Assembly: GCA_021527695.1 (NCBI GenBank)
Contig: JAKFAO010000006.1
Location: forward strand, 806,001-870,000
DNA length: 64,000 bases
Origin: Naematelia aurantialba
Lineage: Eukaryota > Basidiomycota > Tremellomycetes > Tremellales > Naemateliaceae
Direction of reading: 5' to 3'
Position 1 is the stretch's first letter, and every line of letters starts with the position of its first letter. Both the position numbers and the translations under genes were made by a program. Positions 1 through 11,327 of the stretch are shown piece after piece. The notes beneath the pieces are model-generated. The model was not told where the DNA came from and ran no database searches. It was given only the letters and a program-made list of their open reading frames with translations.

Positions 1-369
1 ACCGCCTGGCTCGGCTTGGTCAAGTACTACTCGCAGGCCTTCAAGACGGGCAGCTACCCGGCCGCGTCCGACGCCATCTACCTCTGGTCGCGGCCGCACG
101 CTGCCGCCGCCACAGCCACGGCGCCGAGTAACCCGAAGCCCTCGGGATGGGACTACACGGACGACAACCTGTACGCCGTGGTCGTGCTCAGCGCATCGAG
201 CAACGTCAGCCTCTCGGCCGGAAACCACACGGGGACATGGACGTTGCCCGCCGGTCTGAGCAAGCTCAGCATCGCGTCGGCCCCCGGCGCGATCGGCCTC
301 AACGTCACAAGGAGCGGAACGACCATCAAGAGCTACAACAGTACCGGCTCGTTCAGCTGGGTACAGTGA
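1..369 (+). CDS. Glycoside hydrolase family 71 (alpha-1,3-glucanase), 3' end
   Basis: This is the last ~122 codons of a gene that starts before the window. The frame opens at base 2 or earlier and ends at TGA 367-369. The segment WLGLVKYYSQAFKTG followed by IYLWSRPH matches the end of the GH71 catalytic barrel, where a conserved tyrosine-rich helix and a W/Y-ARPH motif are typical. A C-terminal region with beta-rich character and several N-glycosylation sequons (NVS, NHT, NVT, NST) follows. GH71 enzymes cut alpha-1,3-glucan, a cell-wall and capsule-anchoring polymer of fungi, so a secreted or wall-associated protein is expected. The catalytic residues and signal peptide lie outside the window. 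The family is assigned from sequence resemblance recalled, not from a search. Confidence 0.75.
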   Translation, partial: TAWLGLVKYYSQAFKTGSYPAASDAIYLWSRPHAAAATATAPSNPKPSGWDYTDDNLYAVVVLSASSNVSLSAGNHTGTWTLPAGLSKLSIASAPGAIGLNVTRSGTTIKSYNSTGSFSWVQ

Positions 370-750
370 GTCCACGTTCTGTCCCCAGCACCTCATGCCT
401 CTACGCCTCGTGCCTCTGACACCTCGTGCCTCTCACACCTCGTTCCTCTCACACCTCGTTCCTCTCACACCGTCCTCTCGGACCGCGCTGATGATCCGCA
501 GGACGCCCAGCGACTACAACTTCAACTACTTTGTAGCGTCCGCTTGATGCGTTTCTCGCCAGGAGAGTATCGAGTATCAGCAGCAACACAAGAAGAACGG
601 ACAGTCGTAGACTTGATCTGGGCGCTCGTGCTTTATATTCAAGCGCTCTGGCGGCCGATGCGGGTCATCGATGCGTGGCTGCATATCTAACACGAATGTA
701 TTTATAATCAAAGGCACGCCACGTCTCCCCGCGTAGCGACCGCAGGACGG
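370..750. other. Gene-free spacer between convergent 3' ends
   Basis: No supported gene. Bases 390-478 hold a degenerate tandem array of a ~14 bp unit like ACCTCGTTCCTCTC. The rest is AT-richer 3' flanking sequence, including TTTATAATCAAA-like stretches near 700 that could serve 3' end formation of the two converging genes. Confidence 0.6.
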
Positions 751-2061
751 TCAGTCTCTGAGCCATGCCTGGCTGCGCATCTTTTGTTCCTGCTTCTTCT
801 TCTTGAATCGTTCCTGCACGAGAGCGTTAGCACGTGGGCGTTCCATAGTAGATGGTTCAGACACGGAAATTGCGGATTGGGTAGTCACGTAGCAGAGTCC
901 ATGCTGACGCAGCGTGGGAGACCAAGCAGGCCACGCAGACAAAGCAGACAAGCAGGCCACGCAGACGAGTCGTAGAGACGAGGGAATCTGGGCAGTGCAA
1001 GAAGTCGCTCACCATATCCTTCCTTGTAATCTTCTTCGGGGCGATACCCTCCGCCTCTTCCCGTTTCCGCTTGGCGTGGTCCGCCGCCATCTGGCGCTCC
1101 CACGCATCCTGATCAAAGTAATGGCTGTTCATGCGCTTGGCGCGATTGTACTCGTCGAGATGGTCGATCGAGTACGCGTTACTCGCCTGGGTGAACCGGC
1201 CTGTGCGGGCGTTGAACAGCCCGATCTGGCCCTCTGCGCCGGCCGCCGCGGAGCCCCGCTGCTCCGAGGGCAGGAGGTACGCGAGTTCCGGGTCGATGGA
1301 CGGCGGCAGACCAAAGCGCGGGTCCGAGACGGGCGCCGACTTGGGCGGGGGCCCAGCAGGCAGTGGCGGCTGGAACGGCACCGCCGCTCTAGGTGTGGCA
1401 GCTGAGGCTGAGGATAAGGCTGAGGTTGAGGCGTTGGCAGTGGCAGTGGCAGTGGGAGCGGACGAGGCTGCGTTGGCGCTGGGATGCGGAGAGGTGGACG
1501 TGGAGGGGAGGGGGGGAGGAGCGAGCGGGTTCGTCCATGTTACTTCTCCGGTACTTGAGTTCCAAAAGTACCAAGCTGCGCAGCATGTCAGCTGAGATCC
1601 TGCCCTCTGCCTCGCAGGAACATGTGTCGCTTACCGTTCTGCTCAGGCGCCCATACAGCTTGCCAAGGCTGCGCGGCATCGGCATCGGCATCGCCAGCGC
1701 CGTCGGCACCAGACGTCGCCGGGCCCGCCTTGCCTTTGCCCTTCTCAGGCGGCGGCGAGCCGGACCTTCCCGCTGCGCCATCCAGTGCCACGCTATCTGC
1801 TTCTCCTCCATCCGCGACCCCGTCTCCAGCGTCCCCATCCCCATCTTCATCATCCTCGTCATCGTCATCGTCACCGTCATCATCATCATCATCATCATCA
1901 TCGTCATCGCCCAACGAATCGATCGGCACATCCACCACGCCGCTGGTGGACGCCGATGGAACAGGCTCGTTTGGCAATGGAGGGGGCGCTGAATGCTCAT
2001 TCGGCAGTAGAGCCGATGAGGAAGAGGTTGCATCCGCTGGTGAAGCTGATGTGGACGCCAT
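751..2061 (-). CDS. WW-domain protein with C-terminal lysine-rich tail
   Basis: Three exons, 1635-2061, 1013-1575 and 751-813, join in frame to 350 codons plus stop. The N-terminal ~140 residues are disordered, with a run of about 11 Asp followed by more acidic sequence. A WW domain follows: PWQAVWAPEQN is completed across the first intron by AWYFWNSSTGEVTWTNPL, with both signature Trp and the final Pro present. The C-terminus has a Pro/Ala linker, a conserved-looking block (LFNARTGRF, then AYSIDHL) and a basic end (KKITRKDM, then ERFKKKKQEQKMRSQAWLRD). WW domains bind proline-rich ligands; this architecture resembles fungal WW proteins thought to act with splicing or transcription factors, but no specific role can be assigned. 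The start at 2061 is chosen because the upstream in-frame Met at 2166 lies in AT-rich promoter-like DNA. The second intron (814-1012, 199 nt) is long for this genome and internally repetitive. Confidence 0.8.
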
Positions 2062-2583
2062 GGCGGGAGTGGATGGTATAGTTACCAAACCGTCGCAAAC
2101 ACTATAACACAACTGTCGAAGACTTAGGCGCGGGGAAGAGTCGGTTAGGCAGGGAAGAGACACCACGCGCCTACATTACTATCCGATTCCCCTGTGATCC
2201 GTTTTCAGCCATGTGAAAATCACTATTGCGTGTGAGGGATCCCCGATTTCGCTTGCTCGTCTTTGGCAGAATATCACCTTTGACCGAATACGAATGGGCA
2301 ATATCACCTCTTGATCTAGCAGCGCTGCTGGAAGCGTTGGCGTGCAATGAGACCACAAAACTCAAAAATCTGGCATATTGGCTACGCTGCGATCCCAAAT
2401 ACGAAGCTTGGTGTGGCAATAAAGTATCCCACGATGTCGTCGCCATTAACAGCCAAACTTAATCGACCCCCACCTTTCCCTCGTCTTTACTTGCAAATCC
2501 TTCCGTCGTGACCAAACGCAGTGTTGGCAACACTGCTCGACCGGCAACAAAAATCTTTTGCATATATCCACAGAGATTAGATT
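2062..2583. promoter_or_regulatory. Shared divergent promoter region (WW gene / bZIP gene)
   Basis: 522 bp between two divergent start codons. It is AT-richer than the flanks and holds no supported ORF. It must contain the promoters and 5' UTRs of both genes. No specific factor site is claimed. Confidence 0.5.
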
Positions 2584-4180
2584 ATGAGCGAGACATCGGC
2601 CCCGCCATCCAAGGTACGTCCCGGCCTGCTACCACCCTCCACCTGCTCCTGCTCCTTTCTCCCCGCCGGCACTGCCTGCGCACCGTCACTCGTCCCGTCG
2701 TCGCCGCCGCCGCTTATCTGTGATTGGTCCTTATCCCTTACCCTCCTCTGCTCCCTCCGCTCCTTCCTCTGCTCGCCTGCTCCTCCCTCCTCGCCCCTCT
2801 CCTACACCACGCTCTCTCGCGCATCGACACTGCCTCCCGACTCTACAATATGTTGTTGTTCTGTCCGCCGCCCCCGCCGTCGTGTAGGACCGGCCGGAGC
2901 CGCGAGGCCGCAAGCCAAATGACCACCTGCCGCCGTCGCGCGCCCGCGAGGTGCAGCGGGCGTTCCGGCTGCGGCGGGCGGAGCACCTCGCCGCGCTGGA
3001 GGAGCGGATCGCGCTGCTCGAGAGCGAGAACGGCCAGTTGCGGGCGTTGCTTGCGTTGCCCGAGGCGGACCGACCCAAGATCGGGTCCGGCCCGACCGGG
3101 CGCGGCAAGTCGCTGCGCGAGGGCGGAGTGCCCATGAGCGAGCGTGTGCGCGCGCGCAAGGAGGCGCGGGCGCGAGATCGCCTGGCGCGCGGGCTGCCCG
3201 AACAGCCCGACGAGAGCGAGAGCGACTCGATGCGCGAGTCGGAACCGCTCTCCCCCGGCCACCCGCTGGGCTCGTCGCACCCGGGCGTCAACGCCAGTTC
3301 CAACGACAACGGCAGCGCGGGCGCAGGTCATATATCGCTCTTTGGCCAGCCGCCACAAGACTCCTCTGGGCCGTCGCCGTTCAACTACTCCCTGCCCATG
3401 CAGTTCAACCTCCCCGTCTCGCCGCCGGACCACGCGTTCCCCGACTTTGGCGGACACCTCGACTCGTCCTCGCTCTTCAAGTCGGAGCCGCAGCACCCCA
3501 CGCCGAGCGCACCGACCCCGGGCTTCTCCGGCATGTTCTCCAACCTCTTTGACGAGCCGTCCTCGTCCTCGTCCGCCCCCGGCACCGCGCCGCCGCGCTC
3601 GCCGTCCGGCCCGCCACAGCCACATCCCAACCCCCACTCGCACGCACACCCACAGTCACAGGCCCTCTCCCACTCGCACTCGCACCCGCACCCGCCTGGG
3701 CCCGGGCCTGGGCCGGCCGGAGGCGCATCCGCATCGGGCGCAGGCGTGTCAGGCTCGGCGTCCGGCACGGGCTCGGCGCCCAACCAGCCGGAACTGCTGA
3801 CGCGCCTCAAGGCATGCTGCCACCTGTCCGACTCGCACGTCGTCAACGACCCGGGGCTGCTGATCTTCGCCACGCGGCTGTGCCAGAGCTTCCCGTGCCA
3901 GTTCGCCGGCGTGCATCCGGAAGCCAGTGGTGGCCCCGACGCCGACCACCTCATGCTCGAGGAGAGCTGGCGCGCGCTCAAGGCCCAGCTCGATCCGGGA
4001 GGAGAGGCCGACGGCGAAAACAGGATCAACACGGGCCGCATGGCCGCCGAGCTGGTCATTCGTGCCGCGCACAGCCGTGGACAGGCAGGCTGGATCGTGT
4101 GCAGGTACAGAGAGGGCATGAGCGTCAAGCGCGCGTTGATTGTCGGCCTCGTCAATGGCCTCGGCGGCAACATGGACTAG
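2584..4180 (+). CDS. bZIP transcription factor
   Basis: Exon 1 is 2584-2613 (MSETSAPPSK) and exon 2 is 2888-4180, separated by a 274-nt pyrimidine-rich intron; together 440 codons. Exon 2 opens with a proline- and arginine-rich stretch and then the bZIP basic region RAREVQRAFRLRRAEHLAAL, followed by a short leucine zipper with regular hydrophobic spacing (LEERIALLESENGQLRALL). The middle is long, disordered and rich in Ser, Pro and His, with a Gly/Ser tract. The C-terminus is folded-looking and contains a CC pair and two further Cys in a segment around CCHLSDSHVV and LCQSFPCQF. That layout (N-terminal bZIP plus C-terminal cysteine region) recalls fungal Yap-type stress regulators, but the cysteine spacing is not diagnostic, so the subfamily stays open. 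It is nuclear by inference. Splicing within the tenth codon boundary is inferred from phase and the RKP/bZIP continuity. Confidence 0.82.
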
Positions 4181-4864
4181 GCGCCGGGACATGGTTTAGG
4201 TCGCGCTGCCCCGGGGGGTGGGGGAAGGGGGGGGGGGGGAAGGAGGGGGTGGGCTGGTGATAAACGGGACTGGTCAGGACCCAAGAGTTAGAATGGTACG
4301 CCCAACAACTCGGCGGCGGCATCGACCAGGAGAAGTGGGCAGAGTGCCGGGTGGTCAGAGCTTGGACAGGAATGCAGACGGCAGCATAAATCGGTGCGTA
4401 CGGGATCGGGTGCGGGGATCAGGTGCGGTGCGAGGATCGGGTGCATGTCATGTCATTCCCAGCCCAGGTATAGACACGTCTCAATCCGAGATAGAGAGTG
4501 GGAAAGTCAGCGCAATGCTGGACGGGTGTAGCGTCTCTTGAGTTTTATCTAATAGTTGTCGAGGTTTTGTTCGGTCTTTGCATCCTGTTGCCCGTGTTGC
4601 GTCGTGTTACAACTTGTTGCATCGTGTTGCACATTTATACTGCACTCGTCTGCCATTGGGATGAGTAGAAGCAGGGATAGAGTTGTACTGTACTGATGCA
4701 GTAATACACGAGAGCCAGAGGAGTTAGAGCCAGGAATACAGAAGTAGACCAACAGAGGAAGTAAACAAGAGCAGTCGAAAGTGGAGACGCCGAAACGTCG
4801 AGAAATGAGACGTCCAAAGCTGCACAGTCGGACTTGGGAGCACAGGGAACACATCACAGTTCAC
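4181..4864. other. Gene-free region between convergent genes, with G-tract
   Basis: No gene supported. Bases 4211-4255 are a very G-rich tract with runs of 5, 6 and 12 G on the + strand. Bases 4395-4445 carry a degenerate GGATCGGGTGCG-type repeat and 4590-4632 a GTTGC(G/A)TCGT-type repeat. Short ORFs here look like chance. Confidence 0.55.
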
Positions 4865-7586
4865 TCAAGCCTCCAAAGTCCGAGTGACATGTCCTTGCCC
4901 TTGTCCAGCATGAGCTTGCCCGTCATGAGCCGGTCCCTCGCGAGCTTCCGCCGCGTGCGCTGGCTCCCCTCGCTCTGATGCCCCTCGCTCTCGGTCCCGC
5001 TCTCGGTCCTGCTCTCGCTCCTGCTTCAGCGCAAGAAAATGCCGGACGAGGTTCCCAGCCGCGCCGTCAGTGAAGATGCCGCGCCCGTCGTTCTGGCCTT
5101 TCGGCAGCTCGACTCTTGTCGTCGCTTTCTACGCGATCATCAGAACAATCCCCAGTCCGCAGATACGCAGAGAAAACATGGCAGTGAAGACGGAGGGACG
5201 CTGTGACGAGGTGTCGATGTGACACTGTGACGATGTGAGGAGACGGGACGAACCGCGTCCATCCGGTAGACGTATTTCGCATCTTGCAGGTTGACGGGGT
5301 TGATCTGCGGCGTCAGGGGGCTCGTACCTTGAATTTTGCGACGCGGATGACGAGGACGAGTAGGGGAGAGGACAGGGAGGGAGGACAGGAGGACAGGAGG
5401 ACAGAGGGCAGGAGCACAGGAGCACAGGAGCACAGGAGCACAGGAGCACAGGAGCACAGGAGCACAGGAGGAGGCCAGCTGACATACCTTCCAACCCGCG
5501 ATGCGCGCTTTCATAGCCTCCCGCCTAGCCAGCTGCGACGCTTTCATCGCCTCCTCCTCTGGCCTATTGAGCGTAAGCCTCTGCACGCGCTTACGCTCGA
5601 CCTCCAACGTGGAAAGCTCACGTCAGAACCCATGTATCCGTCCATGCACCGTATCGCCTCTGTTTCGGCATGTCCTTCTTCTCCTACACCTCCATTAGCT
5701 AGAGCACTAGCAGCTGCTCCAGGTATCTAGAGCTAGACGACACGACTGCGACTGAGGCGACTGAGGGAGAGGAGACATACCGATCCTCCCGGAGTGGACT
5801 TTGATGCCGAGGCAGCTTGTGCCGGAGTCGACAGGAGGGCCATGGCGTCGCCCAAGAGCGACTTGGGCCGAGGCGTACCGGTACCGCCTGTGGTTGCGCG
5901 CTTGAGCGCAGGATTGACCTTCTTCGCACCCCCGCCTCCAGGCCCAGACGACGCAGAAGGCCCAGGACCAGCGCCGACTTTCGGCTTCGCTTTGGGCTCG
6001 GCGAGCGGGGTAAGAGTCTTGGTTTTGTCCCTGTCTTTCTCCATCTTGTCTGTCTCGACCTTGTCTTTCTCCGTCCTGTCTTTCTCCGCAAGAGACGGAG
6101 AATCCCGTCCAGCCGTATCGAGCTGTGCCCTCTTCTCAATCGGCGGCAACGATCTGACTTTCTTCACCGGTGGTGGTTTCGCTGTGGCGCCATCGTGGTC
6201 GTCCGCGGGCTGCGCGGGCGAAGACGGTCCAGCCACAGCGGGAGCGGGTGACGGTGATTTTGAGTCTTGCTCGACCGATTCCGCCGTCTTCTCTTTCCGG
6301 CGCTTGTCAAGCGATTCCTTGACCTTGTCCGACTTTGCCGCTGATTTTGCGGATTTGCCTTTTTCGCGAGGTCTAGACTCCGACTCGAACTGCTTCTCGG
6401 AGACCTTCCGAGCTTTGAGATTCTTCGACTCCTTCGACTCCTTCGACTCCTTCAACTCCTTCGACTCTTTCGAGTCCTTCAGGCCGTGATCCGGATCCTT
6501 CCCGCGACCCTTGACCTCCCCTTCAACCTTGTTCTTCTCGCGGAACTTCCCCTTGCCCTCGCCATCTCTCTCTGTGCCATCGTGCTTGTTGCCACTCTTC
6601 GCCGCGGTAGGAGGTATATCCCGCCCCTCGGGAGGATCATCAAGCGCCAATGGTGCCCGTTTTACCCCCTTGCCCTTCTTTTCTTGCACCTCCCGAACAC
6701 TTGGCCGCGCTGTCGCGCCCTCAGATGATCCTAGAGGCGCAGCGTCCTTGTCCTTGTCCTTGCTCTTGCTGACTTTGAGCTTGATCTTTAGCCCGGGGCG
6801 CGAGGCACCGTCCACTCGAGCTGCAGCGGAGTTTTCAGCCTCCACTGCAGAGTCTCGGTCGCGTTTCCTGGATTTTCCCTTGGTTGGTCCAGATCCAGAT
6901 CCAGGTTCAGGCTGGGCCGGAGACGGGGAATGGGAATAGGTGGTCTCGAGGGGAGCTGGCGTCGGCGCACCGGGAGGAGGCGGGGTAGGAGCTGGCTCGA
7001 TGGGTGTCGGTGCACCAGCTATGGGGGTTGCCGAGTGAGGTGGGGTCGGTGCGCCTGCAGGAACGTCCTCTTCTTCTGACAGGACTCGCTCGTTTACCGC
7101 CGAGGACCTCCGGCGTGCGGGATAGGATCCCTTTGCCTGTCATGACAAACACCGTCAACTCTGTCTGAGCCACTACTACGTATACCTGTCTGTCCACGAC
7201 GACACTGTATGTGAAGAGGATTCCTATAGGAAACCACTGGGAGCTATAATGGACTGCAGTGCGGTGTGGTTCTGAGGAGGATTGTAGATGGATGGCGGAC
7301 TGGGACTTACAGTCACTTTTGCTCGTTTCGAAGGACTAACTCCTCGGCCTGAATCCTCCTGGCCCTCGGCAGCGCGTTTCTTCCCCTTCTTCCCCTTCGG
7401 TCCCTTCTGTACCTTCGGTACAACACCATTGCCTTTCTCGACAGACGCGCCCTGACTAGCCGGCGGGGTACTCAGAGGCGACGAGTCGCCAGAAGGATCA
7501 TCGTAGTCGTCTCCGTCTCCAGCAGGAGCTGGACGTGTCTTGTGTTTCTTACTGGATTCGCCAATGACACTCGCCTTGCCGGACAT
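4865..7586 (-). CDS. Basic, low-complexity nuclear protein of unknown function
   Basis: I do not recognise the family. Five exons join with all phases at 0: 7311-7586, 5781-7136, 5488-5601, 5254-5304 and 4865-5128, giving 686 residues. The first ~540 residues are disordered: a Lys-rich N-terminus with GKKGKKR-type clusters, Pro/Thr stretches, LKIKLKVSKSKDKDKD, and a striking KESKESKELKESKE-like Lys/Glu/Ser repeat near 6420-6480. The last ~140 residues look folded and conserved: a charged helix (VERKRVQRL, then EEEAMKASQLARREAMKARI), then INPVNLQDAKYVYRMDA, then VELPKGQNDGRGIFTDG and AAGNLVRHFLALKQ, ending in an RE/DRE repeat. The composition suggests a chromatin or RNA-associated nuclear protein, but that is inference. 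The 174-nt first intron and the intron at 5602-5780 are the least certain junctions. The intron 5305-5487 contains a tandem repeat. Confidence 0.6.
5405..5470. repeat. Intronic 8-bp tandem repeat (AGGAGCAC)n
   Basis: Seven to eight near-perfect copies of AGGAGCAC, preceded by a related AGGACAGAGG-type stretch. It lies wholly inside an intron of the unassigned nuclear-protein gene. Confidence 0.85.
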
Positions 7587-7822
7587 GTCGACCGTGGCTT
7601 AACTGTGGTTTGACGTCTGGAACGCTACATGAATGACAGAAAGTTACAAAGTGCAGTCTAGATATAGGAACCTTTTGATTCCGGACTGCCAGGTAGTCAC
7701 GTGATCTCTCCCTGGTAGCTTGGGGCTCCTTTCGTCGGCAGCCTACCTTTGCTTTGATGTCGAGCTCACAATGCTGGCTTAGCACATCAAGCTAGCACAG
7801 CGTATGGTCGAGGCGGAGCAGG
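7587..7822. promoter_or_regulatory. Short divergent promoter region
   Basis: Only 236 bp separate the divergent starts of the nuclear-protein gene (-) and the deaminase-like gene (+), so both promoters must overlap here. It contains CACGTGA near 7698, an E-box-like hexamer; its use is not known. Confidence 0.45.
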
Positions 7823-9014
7823 ATGGAAGAGAAGCCAGACGCAGCATTCTGCAAACGTCTGCCCAAGATTGAAGTACGAGGTCCCGGTGACGCTTGTGAC
7901 TGAAGCCTTGCAGCTACACGCCCATCTGACTGGGTCGATTCCCGCCTCTGTCTTTCAAGAGATCTACGACCAGCGTATATCTGAAGATCCAGCGCTGGTT
8001 GGGACGTTGCCGAACCCGGCCGTGTTGCTGGCTGATGAGACGGCTGGTCAAGATATCCGGAGGTGTATATCGCATTCTGATGCCGCTTGATCTGTGCAAA
8101 GGTGATAAAGGGGTGCAGTCGCTGATCCAGTTGGTGGTAGTTTCTTTGCACACTTCAATCCGCTGTATTCCCTGCTGTCTACCGTCGCTTCTCTGCAACA
8201 TGCTACACGACGCGTTCTCGAGCTGTTTGCGCAAGACGGCGTGGTGTATCTCGAGCTGAGGACAACGCCCCGCGCGCTACCGGGTACGACGGCCGCCGAC
8301 GCTGTCATAGCGGTTCTGGACGTCATGCATGAATGGAACAGCCTACGCGGCGATGAAATGCGCGTCAATCTCCTGCTCAGCGTGAGCCGGGAACGGCATT
8401 CCGCGTCGGATGCCGAGCAAGTCGTCGACCTCGCGATACGTCTCCGAGACCAACATCCAGGGGGCTCGTCCGTGGTCGGTATCGACCTGAGCGGAGACCC
8501 CAACGGGCCGAATCGAGTCGAGTCCTATCGGCCCGCTTTTCGACGGGCCAAAGCGAGCGGGCTGGGGCTGGCGCTGCATTTCGCCGAACTCCCTGCCAGC
8601 TCCACGCGGACCGAGCTGGAAGAGCTCCTTTCTTGGGAACCCGAGCGCCTAGGCCACGTATGCCTCGTGCCGGACGACTTGCGCGACGTGATTCTGCGCC
8701 GGCGGATCGGTGTCGAGCTCTGCTTGACGTGCAATGTCCTGTCTGGCATGCTGCCAGGCGACGAGCCCGGGTTTGCCTCGCATCACTTTGGGTGGTGGTG
8801 GTCCCGCGAGGACAAGGTCAGCATCAGCCTCGGCACCGACGATGCAGGTGTCTTTGGCAGCTGGAGCAGCGGGGAGCACCTCGTCGCTGCGCAGCACTTT
8901 GGTCTTGGCAGGACAGATCTCGTCGCGCTCTCGCGACGAGCTGCAGACGGCATTCTAGGTAGTGCGGACGACAAGGCGAGGCTAGCCAGGATGTTTATAG
9001 AATTCTCCACGTAG
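7823..9014 (+). CDS. Adenosine / N6-methyl-AMP deaminase-like hydrolase (ADAL family)
   Basis: Exons 7823-7873, 7914-8062 and 8141-9014 join in frame to 357 residues. The first intron is only 40 nt. The N-terminus reads KIE-LHAHLTGSIPASV, the amidohydrolase metal-binding H-x-H motif typical of the ADAL group. Further family landmarks are ALHFAE (the conserved His/Glu), ERLGHVC, ELCLTCNV and the C-terminal SLGTDDAGVFG, which carries the catalytic and metal-binding Asp pair. All expected metal and catalytic positions appear present. ADAL enzymes deaminate N6-methyl-AMP to IMP and so clear modified nucleotides; classical adenosine deaminase is the alternative. It is likely cytosolic, as no signal peptide is seen. 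The junction 8062/8141 is set by frame and by continuity of SFFAHFNPLYSLL; the intron there (78 nt) is somewhat long. Confidence 0.85.
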
Positions 9015-9496
9015 AGCTGGGCATCGCCGGGAGGGTCACATACATGCATCATGTTGGGTTATGGCCATGGCTGGGGAGGAATAAACAAGTCTGAAAATAG
9101 ATACAGAGCGGTGCTTGGACCCTGAAGTTTCGTTACGGCGGCTGCGTTTCAAAAGAGGTCCCCACGCCTCGCCCGCCCACGCCCTTACCCCTTTCTTTCC
9201 TTTCTTCCCCCCCCCTTTCTTTCCTTTCTTCCCCCCCCTTTCTTTCCTTCGGATATAGACTGCGAGCAAGGAGAAACGAGGGAAAAGGAAAGAAAGCGGA
9301 GCAGTCGTATGTTTGATTTCTTGGAATCCTTTCCTTCCTTTTAACAACTCCTTCTCCCTCTTTACTCCCTCTCTTCTGCCTCTTCTCTCTCTCTCTCTCG
9401 TGTCCTGGGCCGCCTCCTCTCCTGTTCTAGTACTGAACGGCGGCGAGAACAACAGCTGCATCTCCCGCCCAAGCCAAAAACTAGACCGACACGGCG
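9015..9496. promoter_or_regulatory. Upstream region of chitin deacetylase with pyrimidine tracts
   Basis: No gene. Bases 9181-9250 hold three copies of a CCCCCCTTTCTTTCCTTTCTT-like unit, and 9330-9400 is a long CT-rich tract just before the start codon, as is common in fungal promoters and 5' leaders. Confidence 0.5.
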
Positions 9497-11327
9497 ATGC
9501 TCGCTCAATCATTCCTCGGTGCCGCCCTCTTGGCGGCCTCCTCCGTCCTCGCACATAGCGGTTGCGGCGGACATGAGCTGATCCGTCGAAACCCCGGTGG
9601 GCGCGTCTACAACTCGTATGCAGAGTATGAGCGCGAGCAGAAGCGCGGTGCTCCAGAGGGCTGGTTGCGTCGTCAGGCAACACCCACCGACGAGGCTAGC
9701 GCCGCCAGCAGCACCGGTCAGTCGAGTTTATTGCCTCTCAACTGTCTCACCAGCGGACCATGTGCTGACTGTTGTTTTTTCTGTTTGCGACAGATCCCAG
9801 CTTCGAGTGCACTGCCTACTCCTACGCCCCCTGGGCCGCCATCAAGGCCAACTATCCCACCATCTGGGAGTCCGCGACCATCGTATCGACCGATACGGAG
9901 GCCCAAGCGCTCTTCGCCACAATCAACGCGTCTGTGACGGCCAAATTCCCAAACATCAGCCCCAAAGGTACGTCAACAACTCATCACGTCCCGCAATCCC
10001 CGGTATCTAGCCGCGACACTCCCATGCGTCAAGCCTCGTATTCGGGACCATTGCTGATCTGCTGCCCACAGGAACCAACGCAGGCGATTTCTCGGGTGTC
10101 TCGTACAATTATAGTGGGGACCCAGACTGCTGGTGGACAGATCACGAGTGCACCACACCTGCATCAGACACGGGCCTCGCGGCGGACATTTCCACCGTGC
10201 CAGAGCCCAACACTTGGGGGCTCGCGTTCGACGACGGACCCAATTGCTCGCACAATGCATTCTACGACTTCCTCCGAGACAAGGGTCAGAAAGCCACCAT
10301 GTGCGTGTCGGTCATTCCCTTTTACCAGGGGAACCCCGCTAGATCATCGCAGCGAAAGCGCCTATGGGCACCCGCTGATCTTTCCAGGTTTTACATTGGC
10401 TCCAACTGCGCCGACTGGCCTCTGCAATGTCTGCGAGGTCTCGCCGACGAGCACCAGATTGCGGTTCACAGCTGGTCACATCAATACATGACCTCGTTCA
10501 GCAACGAAGGAGTCTTTGCAGAGCTCTATTACACCCGTCAGCTCTTCACGGAGCTCCTCGGCGTCACCCCCAAGTATTGGTTAGTCATTTTTGGCCATCG
10601 GGCATATCGAAGACTAACTGACTGAAATAGGCGACCTCCTTATGGCGACGTCGACAATCGTGTCCGATTCATCGCCGAGGCTCTTAATCTCACCAACGTC
10701 ATCTGGTCTGACGACACGGTGAGTCATCACCGTGGCCAAAAGGCGAATCACATCTGACACAATCCAGGATGACTGGAAGGAGGGAGTCCCTGCTGATAAT
10801 GTGACTGCGGCCGACGTGACGGCCAACTACCAGGCCGTCATTAACAAAGCTGCCAGCAACTACTACAACTCTTCAGGACCCGTAGTCCTCACTCACGAAC
10901 TCAGTGCGACTTTGCGTCTTCTCGTATAGATGGGCTTGCTGACTCTTTCAAAGCCAACTTCACCATGTCCGAATTCATCTCACAATACTCTGCGATCACA
11001 GCTGCATTCAAGTACCTCGTGCCCATTGCTTCGGCACTCAACGACACCACCCCTTACGTCGAGACCAACATCACTTTCCCCGACTTCTTGACCTACACCA
11101 ACCAATCCGACTCGTCCTCATCGTCCTCTTCCGCATCGGCTGGTTCGACCGCCAGCGGTTCCAGCGGATCATCAGCTTCAGCCACGAGCGCAGGTGATGC
11201 CGCCGCTACGACGAGCGGAGCATCTGCGAGCGCCAGCACGACCAGCAGCAGTGGGGCCGAGCGTGTCCAAACAGGCGCGCTGGGAATGGCCGCGGGCTTG
11301 CTGGGTGCTGTTGCTATGCTTCTCTAA
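9497..11327 (+). CDS. CDA: Chitin deacetylase, GPI-anchored type
   Basis: Seven exons: 9497-9716, 9794-9967, 10072-10300, 10388-10579, 10631-10718, 10768-10903 and 10954-11327, giving 470 residues. The N-terminus is a clear signal peptide (MLAQSFLGAALLAASSVLAH). The carbohydrate esterase 4 (NodB) motifs are all visible: LAFDDGPNCS (metal and catalytic Asp), HSWSH (H-x3-H metal site), RPPYGD, the W-x-DD region (VIWSDDT) and PVVLTHEL. The C-terminus is a ~60-residue Ser/Thr/Ala tract followed by a hydrophobic end (GALGMAAGLLGAVAMLL), the pattern of a GPI-attachment signal. The enzyme deacetylates cell-wall chitin to chitosan at the plasma membrane or wall. The last intron is taken as 10904-10953 (50 nt, branch-like GCTGAC, acceptor AAAG), giving THELTNFTMSEF; see the rejected 26-nt alternative. 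Confidence 0.93.

Noticed and set aside
3144..3800. A 218-codon Arg/Pro/Thr-rich + strand ORF inside the bZIP gene.
   Set aside because: It is an alternate frame of GC-rich bZIP coding sequence, and its composition is the usual shadow of such DNA.
10904..10929. A 26-nt intron in the chitin deacetylase gene (GTGCGA...TATAG).
   Set aside because: It restores frame, but so does a 50-nt intron ending at 10953 with a good GCTGAC branch site, and that version gives THELTNFTMSEF, a better fit to the deacetylase family. The 26-nt version was dropped.
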